Source of the DNA: G963665815 sp942492065
GTDB taxonomy: Bacteria > Cloacimonadota > Cloacimonadia > Cloacimonadales > JAIOQZ01
Assembly: GCA_942492065.1 (NCBI GenBank)
Contig: CALODV010000014.1
Location: 310,001-374,000, forward strand
Length of the DNA: 64,000 nucleotides
Reading direction: 5' to 3'
Below, piece by piece: positions 27,101 to 35,678 of the stretch. Below the pieces are notes generated by a model that saw only the letters and a list, made by a program, of their open reading frames with translations, was not told the DNA's origin and did not search any database. How positions within the stretch are numbered: position 1 is the stretch's first letter; every line of letters begins with the position of its first letter. A program made the translations under genes and the position numbers.

Positions 27101-29643
27101 AGGAAGCTTTCGACAAACTGTATGGCCTCAAGCAGATGACCGTCTCTCTCCTGAACCAGAGCTTTTCTGTCAATATACGAGACTTTCAGGTCAGGTGTCA
27201 TAGGCACACCTTCCAGCAGTTTAAGATATTTTTTTGCCTTGGACAGTTTATTCAATCTCAGCAGTGTCCAGGTAAGATTGATTATCGTTGATACTCTCTG
27301 ACGTCCTGTTATGGCATATTGGAGAGCTTTTTCATATAATCTGCTGGCTTTCGCATGATGTTCGAGACCCATAAGGAAACTTGCTCGGATATAATGCTTT
27401 TCGAAAATATCCGGTAGATTGTCTATTGAATCCATCAAAGACATGGCGATCTGAATTGAACCGGTTAACTCGGCCTTTTCCTGGAATAGAGACAAATCAG
27501 ACATTAACTCTGATTTCTGTAATTCAATTTTACCTGAAAAATCCAGTTCGATAACTTTGCATATCTCACGGAAAGCAAGAAGCTGTTTGTAATTTTCGCT
27601 GTATATATTAACTAGCTGAATTCTGTTTTGACGGACATTTTCCCAATTCTCTATCATGAGAGCATTCTTGATTATTCCGTCACAAATCTCAGCTGAGTCA
27701 ATCTTGATATCTTTAAAATAGTCCAATACTTTAGCTGAAACATCCTGTATAAGTTCCTGATTGCACTCATTGAACATTCTGTTCTTTGCTTCTTTAAATG
27801 AGAACAGGTAATACTGACCTCGTTTATAAAGCAGTTCATTATTGTTGGACTCGTGTATAAGGAAAAATACATCTCGCTCATCTACCTGCAGAATATGCTG
27901 AATCAATGATTTTGTAAGAGGTGTATGACATATTGACAGCTTTTGCATTCCAAGATAAACTTCCTGTGACAGGTAGCTCATTCTTTTGTAAATGGAATGC
28001 CTGATATGCATGGGCAGGATATAGTTGCTTAAATCTATGTCAAAATTATAGTTATTGTCCTTCCAGATTATCTTTTTGTCTGTTAAATCAATAATAATAT
28101 CTCTACTGAACTGAGGATTTCCGTTCGATCTTTTCCATATCTGCTGCGAGAACTCCAGTGGGACTGAACTATTCAGAATTTTCTGAATATAGCTGTGCGT
28201 CTGGTTCACGGTAAGCGGATTGATCTTGAACTGGATTGTATGGATGAGTCCGCTGAGAGAGCTGGGATCATCAACACTGATTATAATCAATACTTTTTTC
28301 TCTGATATCTCACTTGAAATGAAGTTGACAAAATCTATGGTGTCCTTTGTCAGATAATGCCCGGCTTTTATGATAAACACCAGAGGCTTTTCTTCTGAAA
28401 GGTGGAAAATAAAGTTTCTGGCTGACTCGTAATCCAGTTCCAGTTCGTCTTTCTTTTCAGAAATTTGATCAGCATTCTCTTCTGATTCATAGAGATACTT
28501 TCTGAACTTAACAGAAATCTTCATCAAGTCCTTTTCCAATTTTTTGTTACGCTTCACATAATAATGGAATTCTTTGATAAGAGCAAAGAATGGATCCTTA
28601 TGCTTGGCACTGCAGGTATAATCAAACGTAAACTGTTCATCGGTAAGCAGGTGGTATCTGAAAAGCGATAGCATAGAATCTTTTCCCAGGCCCTCTCCAC
28701 CGATAACTACGACGAGTTTTCCATTACCGTTTCTTATGATAGGTATATAATCAAGCAATTGTCTTGCATAGTCTTCTCTCACAAAATATGATTTGTATCT
28801 CAGTGTTGTAACCGCTGATTTCTTTTGTGAGAACATGTATTTCTTCAATTGAATCCTGTTAATGTAGGAAAGTATTTCCTCAATGCTCTTATATCTGTTA
28901 TCCGGGTTTTTTTCCAGAAGCTTCATAATCAACTTTTCCAGCTGAGGAGGAATATTAGAGTTAAGAACTCTAGGAAAGTTTGGGAAGAAATTCTGATGAT
29001 TACCTGCGATCAGGCTCGTAATTTTCTCAGGAGAATAAGGAAGAGAACCGGTTGTTATTTTATAAAGTGTTACGCCAAGAGAATAAAAGTCACTTTGAAT
29101 TCTTGCACCCCTTCCAAGGTAGATTTCAGGAGCAACATATGGAAGATTCCCGCTTATATTCTGCTGTTTCTTTTCTACATCAATTTTGGAGAATCCAAAG
29201 TCGAGTACTTTGACATAAGGTTTATTGTTTCTTATCGTGTACATAATATTATCCGGCTTAAGGTCTTTATGGATGATATTATGCAGATGAAGAGCGTTTA
29301 ATGCGTAACATACTTGTACGATAATGTCATAAAGAAGTTCCAGGTTAAACTTCTTAAAAACGAAATTGCTGAGTGTTTTGCCTTCAAAAAACTCACTGAT
29401 GTAATATATGTGTTTCCCGTAATTGCCAAAGTTTGTCACAGGAATTATATTCGGATGCTCAATTTGTGTAATGTGATACATATCTTCTGCAGAAAATTTT
29501 TCATACATAGCTTTTGCATCAAGGTTTTGAAATAGTTTAAGAGCATGAATTTTGTTGGTTCTGAGATCCAGTACTTTATAAACTGTAGCCCAGACACCAA
29601 TGCCTAACTGCTCTAAAACCTCATATCTGGAATCAATAATCAT
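24157..29643 (-). CDS. Giant hybrid Ser/Thr kinase-AAA-TPR-GAF-histidine kinase
   Basis: 1828 residues. An N-terminal Hanks-type kinase (about 7-270) has LGIGVWATV, Lys36, HKDLKPDN (Asp127) and DFG (Asp148), all key residues present. An AAA/STAND ATPase (about 290-560) has P-loop GGEGLGKD (315-322) but a poor Walker B. About 680-1180 are TPR-like helices; two GAF-like regions (about 1240-1550) follow. The histidine kinase has HisKA His1587 in SHELNTPL, then N, G1 and G2 boxes (NLILNAIRFT, DNGIGIP, GLGIGLATS). No membrane segment, so cytosolic. It probably joins Ser/Thr and His phosphorylation in one sensor, with an unknown response regulator. The TPR middle resembles MalT-type regulators. Relatives occur in cyanobacteria and other signal-rich bacteria. 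Confidence 0.9.
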   Translation of the reverse strand: MIIDSRYEVLEQLGIGVWATVYKVLDLRTNKIHALKLFQNLDAKAMYEKFSAEDMYHITQIEHPNIIPVTNFGNYGKHIYYISEFFEGKTLSNFVFKKFNLELLYDIIVQVCYALNALHLHNIIHKDLKPDNIMYTIRNNKPYVKVLDFGFSKIDVEKKQQNISGNLPYVAPEIYLGRGARIQSDFYSLGVTLYKITTGSLPYSPEKITSLIAGNHQNFFPNFPRVLNSNIPPQLEKLIMKLLEKNPDNRYKSIEEILSYINRIQLKKYMFSQKKSAVTTLRYKSYFVREDYARQLLDYIPIIRNGNGKLVVVIGGEGLGKDSMLSLFRYHLLTDEQFTFDYTCSAKHKDPFFALIKEFHYYVKRNKKLEKDLMKISVKFRKYLYESEENADQISEKKDELELDYESARNFIFHLSEEKPLVFIIKAGHYLTKDTIDFVNFISSEISEKKVLIIISVDDPSSLSGLIHTIQFKINPLTVNQTHSYIQKILNSSVPLEFSQQIWKRSNGNPQFSRDIIIDLTDKKIIWKDNNYNFDIDLSNYILPMHIRHSIYKRMSYLSQEVYLGMQKLSICHTPLTKSLIQHILQVDERDVFFLIHESNNNELLYKRGQYYLFSFKEAKNRMFNECNQELIQDVSAKVLDYFKDIKIDSAEICDGIIKNALMIENWENVRQNRIQLVNIYSENYKQLLAFREICKVIELDFSGKIELQKSELMSDLSLFQEKAELTGSIQIAMSLMDSIDNLPDIFEKHYIRASFLMGLEHHAKASRLYEKALQYAITGRQRVSTIINLTWTLLRLNKLSKAKKYLKLLEGVPMTPDLKVSYIDRKALVQERDGHLLEAIQFVESFLSSPPKGDSTNYLIKLGSMHNNLAYMYSNNRNIEQAYIHFEHARTIWEKVAYERSLGLVYNNLGDLALKQGDTKTAFEHFDKAFTVCQKVDQKRGQALVYINYGEAYIKLGRFKKAEEYLLTARDIITSINSTEYSDSIMSNLALTISKVDNFNHYYEFLTEHSQDVLNKEIPTITPLVKTYFYYLNNIGNITKLNEYLEICLDQNLFEDQDEEFYYQILGLLLMSSKDYDGAITNFKIAMEYAQKSKSAYAQAILLIRITQCCYQLKEYQLGMDYLQKAKNLIDKYKFEYWSVVLRLVENDLLLLNSNYPFRKILRSILEILDFVLENKLFILEISCYERLFQIYSAIGADKNARHYFSLYKNKVQEVVKSIPDEDKYYYLEKKQISKTSYKEIQSYPLESRNKYKKGDWQEQLYNLFKLNELHRMKFLIDKTIHNLLAPEKYCLILYDDFKNKGDIFYLHEFVEDDIYHPKYVQYIESSLNVNKITYKQIDNLNTVFVPLKIRTTKVGSLIVQDKGELEFRGVEQRILRVLKLHLTSVLMRIKEFGDLNNKMSLLKQMMSGTHLFFSMFDQSKLEQEIVSFAIDFTQSTCGYLIKKDETGNYVYEVALDENKHIIRDYSHISKTMLSEVHRSEQPIYTSNAMLDNTFKSSISVQEYRINNIYCAPIHIDNKIYGFLYLDNHMNSQKEMYINREFMDMLMMQIKIALKNSMQYNSLMEKNLELHSLDKSKDNFIAIVSHELNTPLVSLQGYVHRLRRDIEPGDKAKLDKLEKVENSVNKLLLTTNDIVNLNKYSVVTSLDKEFTDISELLEPLISQATAISENRHMNISLEMSSDLPKLYVNWEGFHLMIYNLILNAIRFTKDFGTIVVGARYSSFQIEEIDGKQSVVLYVQDNGIGIPEYELQNVFKKFYELNNLWSHKSGIIEYMSSGLGIGLATSKRIVDLHNGKIWIKSKQGEGTTIFIAIPTVTKEELEAELTKH

Positions 29644-29669
29644 ATTTCCCCCAAGGAATTTCTGATTCG

Positions 29670-29697
29670 ATTAAACTAAATCAATTTTCAATGTCAA
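29670..29697 (-). promoter_or_regulatory. Promoter of the giant hybrid kinase gene
   Basis: On the minus strand TTGACA (29697-29692), a 16-base spacer and TTTAAT (29675-29670, five of six consensus). A GGGGGAAA ribosome-binding site lies just before the ATG at 29643. Confidence 0.6.
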
Positions 29698-29965
29698 GTT
29701 CAATAAGATATAATAGCAACTTAATTGAAAAGTAATAATTAGATGAAAGCTTATTGTAACAAGTGATGTTAAGATCAATTCAAACTAATTGTGACTTATA
29801 TTACAACTGGAACATAATAGTATATAAGACAATATGAAAACTTTATGTAATGTATACCTGTAATGCAAAATGCGGACAAAATCAGACAAAAACTATCAAA
29901 AAAACTTACAAAACTACTTGACATCTGTCCTGTTAGTTTCGAATCTAGGAAAAGAAGGAGAGAAA
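29698..29965. other. AT-rich divergent intergenic region between hybrid kinase and TetR gene
   Basis: It contains TTGACA at 29918-29923, a plausible -35 for the TetR-type gene, but its -10 is poor (GAATCT at 17-base spacing). An in-frame ATG near 29870 extends the TetR ORF, but the better ribosome-binding site is at 29955-29960. No other element was seen. Confidence 0.4.
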
Positions 29966-30559
29966 ATGTATAAGAGACTTAGATTAAAGGATAAAAGACA
30001 GTCTATTATTGATGCGGCCATAGTACTGTTTTCTGAAAAAGGATTTCATAATACAAGGACACCGGAGCTGGCAAAAAAAGCAGGTGTATCTGAAGGAACA
30101 CTGTACAACTATTTTATCAACAAAGACGACATTTTGATAAAATCTTTTGAATACTACTCAGAAAATGTGCTTAACAAATTGAAAGCATTGGAAAATGATT
30201 GTGAGACAGCGAGAGAGAAAATAGAGAATTTTGTTATTGCTCACATCAACACTTACGCTGAAAATAGATCCATGGCGAGATTTGTTTTGCTAGAACTCAG
30301 ACAAAGTCCTGAGTTTATTAAGAAATACCCTGAGTACAGACCTTTAAAAGTATTCATGGATCATCTGACATCCCTTATTCAGGAAGCTGTTGACAGAGGT
30401 GAATACAGAAAAGATCTGGATGTTGATACTTTCACCACAATGCTCATGGGATATATGGATTATTCAATGACAAAGTGGCTATTACTCGATACAGATCTTG
30501 ATCCAGTGCAACTTGGATATAAATTCAAAGATATAGTGCATAATGGAATTTTAGCTTAG
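29966..30559 (+). CDS. TetR/AcrR family transcriptional regulator
   Basis: 197 residues from the ATG at 29966, chosen because AAGAAGGAG precedes it; a start 32 codons upstream has no site and adds residues foreign to the family. The N-terminal helix-turn-helix is typical: RQSIIDAAIVLFSEKGFHNT then ELAKKAGVSEGTLYNYFINKDDIL (about 12-58). The C-terminal helical domain would bind a ligand; none can be named. It lies 75 bases upstream of a crotonase-fold gene on the same strand, which suggests control of fatty-acid or acyl-CoA related functions, as in FadR-like TetR members. That link is inference. Confidence 0.9.
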   Translation: MYKRLRLKDKRQSIIDAAIVLFSEKGFHNTRTPELAKKAGVSEGTLYNYFINKDDILIKSFEYYSENVLNKLKALENDCETAREKIENFVIAHINTYAENRSMARFVLLELRQSPEFIKKYPEYRPLKVFMDHLTSLIQEAVDRGEYRKDLDVDTFTTMLMGYMDYSMTKWLLLDTDLDPVQLGYKFKDIVHNGILA

Positions 30560-30634
30560 TTTTAAAAAATATTTTTCCAATCGCAAATTTTTCACTTATC
30601 TTATAGTTAAAGATAACATAGATTGGAGGATATC

Positions 30635-31414
30635 ATGAAAACTAAGCAGTGTATCGAAATAAACAATGAATTTTATGAAACGTATATTTCAGACGGTATA
30701 TACTTTATTCGAGTAAAAGGTGTTGTTTTTGAGCTGGTTGTAAACCTGAATCGAGTTGCCGAAATGTTCGAAGTTTTCAATATGGCTGAGGATAATCCTG
30801 AAGTCAAGGCATTATGCCTGTTAAATGAAAAGGATGTACTCGGAGAGAAGGCCTATGATGACTTCATGGACAAGCTTATGTCGAAAGACCAGGACAGTAA
30901 CTGTTTCAAAAAGAAACACGACCGTCAAAAAGAACTTATTAGAGGGCGAGAATTGACTGTTATTAACAGGACAATCCTCGCTTTTTATACATTCAGGAAG
31001 CCAGTGATATCTGCCTTTAAAGGACAGATTTCAACTCCTTTTTTTGGTACAGCTCTGTCTGCTGATTTGAGGATTTCAACAAATGACACCAATTTCATCC
31101 CCATCCATAATAAGTATGGTCTTCACCCTAGTGGAGCTTTGCCATTTCTGCTTCAGAAATTTGTAGGTAAATCAGATGCTCTGAGGCTCCTCTATTCTCG
31201 AGATCCAATACATACAAATGAACTGATGGAGTTAAAGCTTATCGATAAGATATTCCCTGAAGAAAACTTCGATGAATCTGTAAAAGAATATATATTGAAG
31301 TATCTGGAGGTTGTTAAATACAATTTTTGTCAGAATAAACGACTTATAAACTACGATCACAAAGAGCTTACAGAATATCTGGAACTTGAATCCACAATGT
31401 GCGGTCGATGGTAA
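30635..31414 (+). CDS. Crotonase-fold protein (enoyl-CoA hydratase/isomerase-like), atypical active site
   Basis: 259 residues from the ATG at 30635, which follows GGAGG at the right distance. The middle matches the crotonase core: TFRKPVISAFKG, then FFGTALSADLRISTND, where the family has the CoA/oxyanion-hole segment. KYGLHPSGALPFLLQKFVG corresponds to the GL.P..G....L...VG stretch. The catalytic Glu residues of true hydratases are not seen (HPSGAL where PE is usual), so it may act on another acyl-CoA or have lost hydratase activity. An N-terminal addition of about 60 residues is unlike classic members. It likely forms a unit with the TetR gene. Confidence 0.75.
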   Translation: MKTKQCIEINNEFYETYISDGIYFIRVKGVVFELVVNLNRVAEMFEVFNMAEDNPEVKALCLLNEKDVLGEKAYDDFMDKLMSKDQDSNCFKKKHDRQKELIRGRELTVINRTILAFYTFRKPVISAFKGQISTPFFGTALSADLRISTNDTNFIPIHNKYGLHPSGALPFLLQKFVGKSDALRLLYSRDPIHTNELMELKLIDKIFPEENFDESVKEYILKYLEVVKYNFCQNKRLINYDHKELTEYLELESTMCGRW

Positions 31415-31469
31415 GGACGCTTCTTAGAGATCTTTGAAAACCAAGTAAAAATTGTTGTGACAAAGAAAG

Positions 31470-31491
31470 AAAGCCGCAAAAATGCGGCTTT
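31470..31491. terminator. Terminator between crotonase gene and ftsZ
   Basis: A 9-bp perfect stem (AAAGCCGCA at 31470-31478 with TGCGGCTTT at 31483-31491). On the minus strand a T-rich tail (TTTCTTTCTTT) follows, so it may also end the dcw operon transcript. On the plus strand the T run is only three bases. Confidence 0.75.
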
Positions 31492-31523
31492 CCGGGGGTT
31501 GTTAGATTAGAAAATCTATATAT

Positions 31524-31557
31524 CATTTTCGTTTTAATTATAAGAAAAACGAAAGTG
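31524..31557. other. Second long hairpin after ftsZ
   Basis: Twelve pairs, one G-T (31524-31535 with 31546-31557), no good T-tract on either side. It may protect the 3' end of the dcw transcript or help termination. Confidence 0.5.
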
Positions 31558-31579
31558 AGGTAAAAGTTACCAGTTTATG

Positions 31580-32740
31580 TTAATCAAACCTTCTCATAAA
31601 AGTAGGTATTTCGATTTTCTCAGTTGTTGATACTTTAGATTTCTCAAAAGAGTGTTTCTCCTGTACAATCTCCGGAGAAGTAGTATCTGCCTGTCTGATT
31701 CTATCGAAAATTATATCAAGCTGTTCATGTTTTTCTTTTTCAGACTTATTGCTAAGCTCCGGTATATTGGCAATCTTCTCATCATCACTGTGAAGACCTG
31801 TTGCTACTATGGTTACACTGATTTTCTCAGTCATTTCCTTATCGATTACAAGACCAATAATAATATTTGCGTCAGTACCTGTTTCATTGGTTATAACTTG
31901 TGAAACTTCATCAAATTCAGACATTTTCATGTCCAGTCCTGCTGTTACGTTAATTAGAATAGCTTTACATCCATCAAGGGAGATATCGGCGAGCAGTGGG
32001 TTGGATATTGCCATTTTAGCTGCATTGATCGCTCTGTCTTCACCTTCGCAGATAGCTGTTCCCATGAGTGCATAACCCATGTTAGCCATTACTGATTTAA
32101 CATCACTGAAATCAACACTGATATATCCACTGAGGTTAATCATATCTGAAACTGATTTTGCAGCGTCAGACAGGATGTTATCTGCTTTTGTGAATGCATC
32201 TACTATAGATATATCTGAATAGATTTCTTTGAGTTTTTCGTTTGGAATTACGATTAAAGTATCAACAGCTTTTCTGAGTTCTTCCAGACCGTACTCAGTG
32301 TTTTTCTTTCTTCTGGAGCCCTCAAAACCAAATGGTTTAGTTACGATAGCCATAGTAAGAATACCCATGTCTCTTGCTATAGAAGCGATTACCGGAGCTG
32401 CGCCTGTTCCGGTTCCACCGCCCATACCTGCAGCGATGAATACCATTTCGGTATTATCGAGTATGGATCTGATTTCTTCTTCTGATTCCTCGGCCGCTTT
32501 CTTACCAACTTCCGGGTTTGCACCAGTTCCGAGTCCCTTGGTGATTTTCTTACCAAGCTGAAGTTTGATTTTTGCTGATGATTTTTTCAAGTCTTTAGAA
32601 TCTGTGTTAGCAGCGATGAACTCTACTCCACTCATTCCGTTTTTGATCATAGTGTTGACGGCATTTCCTCCGCCACCTCCAACACCAACAATTTTGATAT
32701 TAGTGTTGTAATAGCTTTTGTCTTGATCTAATTCTAACAT
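31580..32740 (-). CDS. ftsZ: Cell division protein FtsZ
   Basis: 386 residues. FtsZ is the tubulin-like GTPase that forms the division ring. The GTP-binding loops are complete: GVGGGGGNAVNTM near the start, AANTD, and GGGTGTGAAP (tubulin signature). The catalytic T7 loop lies in the VDFSDV region. A variable linker (about 315-370) leads to the conserved C-terminal peptide IPTFMRRFD, which binds FtsA and other partners. It is the last gene of the dcw cluster, 15 bases after ftsA, and is followed by hairpins at 31470-31557. The Shine-Dalgarno region is AAGGGGGA. Confidence 0.98.
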   Translation of the reverse strand: MLELDQDKSYYNTNIKIVGVGGGGGNAVNTMIKNGMSGVEFIAANTDSKDLKKSSAKIKLQLGKKITKGLGTGANPEVGKKAAEESEEEIRSILDNTEMVFIAAGMGGGTGTGAAPVIASIARDMGILTMAIVTKPFGFEGSRRKKNTEYGLEELRKAVDTLIVIPNEKLKEIYSDISIVDAFTKADNILSDAAKSVSDMINLSGYISVDFSDVKSVMANMGYALMGTAICEGEDRAINAAKMAISNPLLADISLDGCKAILINVTAGLDMKMSEFDEVSQVITNETGTDANIIIGLVIDKEMTEKISVTIVATGLHSDDEKIANIPELSNKSEKEKHEQLDIIFDRIRQADTTSPEIVQEKHSFEKSKVSTTEKIEIPTFMRRFD

Positions 32741-32755
32741 TTTTCCCCCTTGGAC

Positions 32756-34033
32756 TTAGATAAAGTCCTTGAATGAATTGAACCATTTTTTTATTGTTCT
32801 TATAATTCTGTCATTAAAACTATGCACTTTATGTGTTGATAATATTTTACTTTTAGGAATACTTTCCAGACCGTAGAAAAGCAGTCCGACACTTGTTGCG
32901 AACTTAGGTGATTCCAGTTGTGAAACTGGTCCTTTCAGTTTGTGCACCATCGGAATTCCAATTTTTACAGGCATGTTGAAAACTTCACCTGCAAGCTTAT
33001 CGGAGTTTTGCAATAGTGATGCTCCACCAGTTAATATCAGACCGGCAGTCATGAGTTCCTGGTTATAATTGGCAAAGACCGATCTGTAAGAAATCTCCAG
33101 TATCTCTCTCATTCGAGATTCTACAATCTCAGATATAAACTTGAGTTTCTTGAATCCCGGTTCTCTACCTCCGATTCCCTCAATCTCTATAGTATCCTCA
33201 TCCGGAACAGTAGCCGGAACAGCGTTTCCAACTTTCACCTTAAGTTTTTCTGCTGACTTTGGCGGCGTTCTGAGACCAATACTTAAGTCCTGAGTTACAT
33301 TTGTTCCACCAATAGGTTTTACAGTACTGAAACGTATAGAACCTTTGTAGAATACAGCAATATCTGTAGTTCCACCACCGATATCAATCAAAATACAACC
33401 AAGATTAAGTTCATCTTCATTAAGAACAGCCTGAGCAGATGCTATTGGTTCTAATACTACATCTAACGGCTGGAATCCAGCAAGTTCGATACATTTAGTG
33501 ATATTTCGAATAGCATTAAGATCAGCCAGGACAATGTGTACATGGGCTGTGAGATGGTATCCGCTCATATTGATAGGATTGATGATTCCTCGTTGATTAT
33601 CAATGTCATAATATTGTGGTATTCCATGGATAATCTCCAGATTTTCATGTCCCTGTTGAATTTTTACTGTTCGTTTAGCATCATTGATCACAGCATTGAT
33701 ATGATCTTCACTGATTTCCAGAGGGTCTTTTCCGCTTGGATCTGAAATAGAAATTCTGCCAATTGCATTTCGGCTTTTTATGTGTTCCCCGGCAATACCT
33801 GCAAAAATATTTTCTGCTTTTAAATCAGCTTTGTTTTCAGCAGCCTGAATAGCAAGCCTGATTGATTCTGAAGTCTTGTTAATGTCTTTTACTATGCCTT
33901 TTTCCAGACCATTGGATTCGCTGATTCCAACGCCTTTAACTTCAAGAACATTATCAGGATTTACAGCAGCTATGATAGCGCAAATTTTTGTTGTGCCTAT
34001 ATCCAGTGCAGTGATTACAGGGTACTTCTTCAT
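32756..34033 (-). CDS. ftsA: Cell division protein FtsA
   Basis: 425 residues from the ATG at 34033, chosen because GGAGAAGAA precedes it and it gives an ATGA overlap with the ftsQ stop. FtsA is the actin-like ATPase that ties FtsZ to the membrane and recruits later division proteins. Phosphate 1 motif ALDIGTTKICAII, phosphate 2 ILIDIGGGTTDIAVF and the adenosine motif TGGASLL are present. The C-terminal RIIRTIKKWFNSFKDFI is the amphipathic membrane-binding helix. A segment near 285-300 (ATVPDEDTIEIEGIGGRE) lies in the usual insertion before subdomain 2B. Confidence 0.97.
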   Translation of the reverse strand: MKKYPVITALDIGTTKICAIIAAVNPDNVLEVKGVGISESNGLEKGIVKDINKTSESIRLAIQAAENKADLKAENIFAGIAGEHIKSRNAIGRISISDPSGKDPLEISEDHINAVINDAKRTVKIQQGHENLEIIHGIPQYYDIDNQRGIINPINMSGYHLTAHVHIVLADLNAIRNITKCIELAGFQPLDVVLEPIASAQAVLNEDELNLGCILIDIGGGTTDIAVFYKGSIRFSTVKPIGGTNVTQDLSIGLRTPPKSAEKLKVKVGNAVPATVPDEDTIEIEGIGGREPGFKKLKFISEIVESRMREILEISYRSVFANYNQELMTAGLILTGGASLLQNSDKLAGEVFNMPVKIGIPMVHKLKGPVSQLESPKFATSVGLLFYGLESIPKSKILSTHKVHSFNDRIIRTIKKWFNSFKDFI

Positions 34034-34788
34034 TTCTTCTCCGTTCTGCAAACTATCTGATCATTGAACCTCATGTCAATGACTGATCCCGGTTTTAGTC
34101 CTTTATTCTGTTCGAAGAATGAGAAGTATTGAAGTTTTTTAACAATATTTTCTTCTCCCAGAACAACTTGGCTTCCACTATTAGACTCAATGAAATAGAT
34201 TGAGCCATGCTCATAAAAGTATTCTGATACTTTCTTGGCAAGATCAGCATTATTGGTTTCCACTAATTGATGAAACTCTTTAATCTGCAGATAATCTTTA
34301 TTGCAAAATTCTGTGCCAACTTCAAGAGTTTTAGAAGATAAGTCAAGTTCTACTAACGGTGTATTTTCATTAACATAAAATCCTGTATTATCCAGTATGA
34401 CATTGTCTTGGTCAACCGGTATGCATTCACCATCGTTTGTTTTGATTGTCAGGTATCCTGAGCGTTCTTTAATTTTAACCACAAGCTCAGAAGGATACTT
34501 CTTCTTTATCTTCATATCTGAAATTCTTACGATACTGCTGAACTTACTTTTTACTTCTTCAGCGGATACATCAATTATGTTTCTGCCTTCAAGATCGCTA
34601 ACCAGATTAACCAGAAATTCTGTCTGAAGATTGTTGTTTCCTTCAATACTAATTGTCTGAATATTAAAAAAATCAACTTTTTTAAGGCTGCTTCTGGCTA
34701 TGAAGAAGATTGATACTAAGAGTATCATCAGGACAAAAAACAGAACAAAGTATCTGCTGTTGCCTCTTCTTTTTCTTGTTACGTACAT
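34030..34788 (-). CDS. ftsQ: Cell division protein FtsQ (DivIB)
   Basis: 252 residues. A short basic cytoplasmic start (MYVTRKRRGNSR) is followed by one membrane segment (about 14-32). The extracytoplasmic POTRA domain (about 38-112) begins VDFFNIQTISIEGNNNL. The second beta domain lies at about 120-245. FtsQ links FtsB/FtsL to the early ring and helps control septal synthesis. Sequence identity is always low in this family, so the call rests on topology, POTRA pattern and place between murB and ftsA. It overlaps murB by 10 bases and ftsA by 4. Confidence 0.92.
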   Translation of the reverse strand: MYVTRKRRGNSRYFVLFFVLMILLVSIFFIARSSLKKVDFFNIQTISIEGNNNLQTEFLVNLVSDLEGRNIIDVSAEEVKSKFSSIVRISDMKIKKKYPSELVVKIKERSGYLTIKTNDGECIPVDQDNVILDNTGFYVNENTPLVELDLSSKTLEVGTEFCNKDYLQIKEFHQLVETNNADLAKKVSEYFYEHGSIYFIESNSGSQVVLGEENIVKKLQYFSFFEQNKGLKPGSVIDMRFNDQIVCRTEKK

Positions 34789-35678
34789 TTGGTTCCCTTG
34801 CAGTTTTTGCTGGCATCAATGATTTCGAGATCAAGCTTAATGCCATATCTGTCAGTGATTCTATATTGTATTTGGTCTATCAAAGTGTGAACATCACGAA
34901 ATTCGGCATTTCCTTTGTTAACTATGAAATTTGCATGTTTTTCACTGACGAAAGCTTCACCGACACATAATCCTTTCAGGTTACATTCGTCAATAAGTTT
35001 TCCTGCTGATAGTCTGGTTCCATCCGGTAATTCCGGATTTTTGAAAAAACAACCCAAACTATGCGCGTTTAACGGTTGGGTTTCACGGCGTTTTGCTATG
35101 TAAAAGTCAACTTCTCTTTTCACTGTTTCAGGTGTTTTTCTTTTCATTTTGAGTTTTACTTCGAATATATAGTCTTCAATGGAAGAACCTCTGTAATCAA
35201 ACATAAGTTCTTCTTTAGTGTACTTGCGGATTGAACCGTCTTTACATATAACTTTGATATAACTGATAAATTCTCCAATGGATCTGCCATAAGCACCGGC
35301 ATCCATCCTGACAAGACCTGCTATATGTGCAGGCACACCACCGAGAAATTCGAGTCCTCCAAGACTGTATTCGCATGCTTTTCGAATAAGACCGTTAATT
35401 ACATAATTACCGGACACTGTAATGAAATTCTTTTCAACATCGAATTCTTTAGGAAGTGCTTGATCAGTAATTACCGCTCCTTCAAAATAATCAGGAAAAA
35501 GTATATTTGTTCCACCTGCCAGGAATAGATAGTTCATTCCCTGGAGTCTAGGTAAAAGCCGCTGTAATTCTTCAATTGATTCGGGGGAAAAGATATAGTT
35601 TGCTTTTCCACCAATATTGATGTAGGATAATTCGCTTAAAGGAACATCCAGTTGATTAAATTCTCTGAAATCATTCAT
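34779..35678 (-). CDS. murB: UDP-N-acetylenolpyruvoylglucosamine reductase
   Basis: 299 residues. MurB reduces UDP-GlcNAc-enolpyruvate to UDP-MurNAc with NADPH and FAD. The FAD-binding region YLFLAGGTNILF and the RMDAGAYGRSIGE segment are present, as is YRGSS. The catalytic loop reads HSLGCFFKNP, so Cys replaces the Ser that donates the proton in E. coli MurB. The final catalytic Glu is likely in the LDLEII segment. The layout lacks the extra loop of E. coli type I enzymes. The start overlaps the murC stop by 8 bases. Confidence 0.95.
   Translation of the reverse strand: MNDFREFNQLDVPLSELSYINIGGKANYIFSPESIEELQRLLPRLQGMNYLFLAGGTNILFPDYFEGAVITDQALPKEFDVEKNFITVSGNYVINGLIRKACEYSLGGLEFLGGVPAHIAGLVRMDAGAYGRSIGEFISYIKVICKDGSIRKYTKEELMFDYRGSSIEDYIFEVKLKMKRKTPETVKREVDFYIAKRRETQPLNAHSLGCFFKNPELPDGTRLSAGKLIDECNLKGLCVGEAFVSEKHANFIVNKGNAEFRDVHTLIDQIQYRITDRYGIKLDLEIIDASKNCKGTKCT

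Noticed and set aside
29870..29965. Extended N-terminus of the TetR-type regulator
   Set aside because: The added residues are not family-like, overlap a possible promoter and have no ribosome-binding site; ATG 29966 does.
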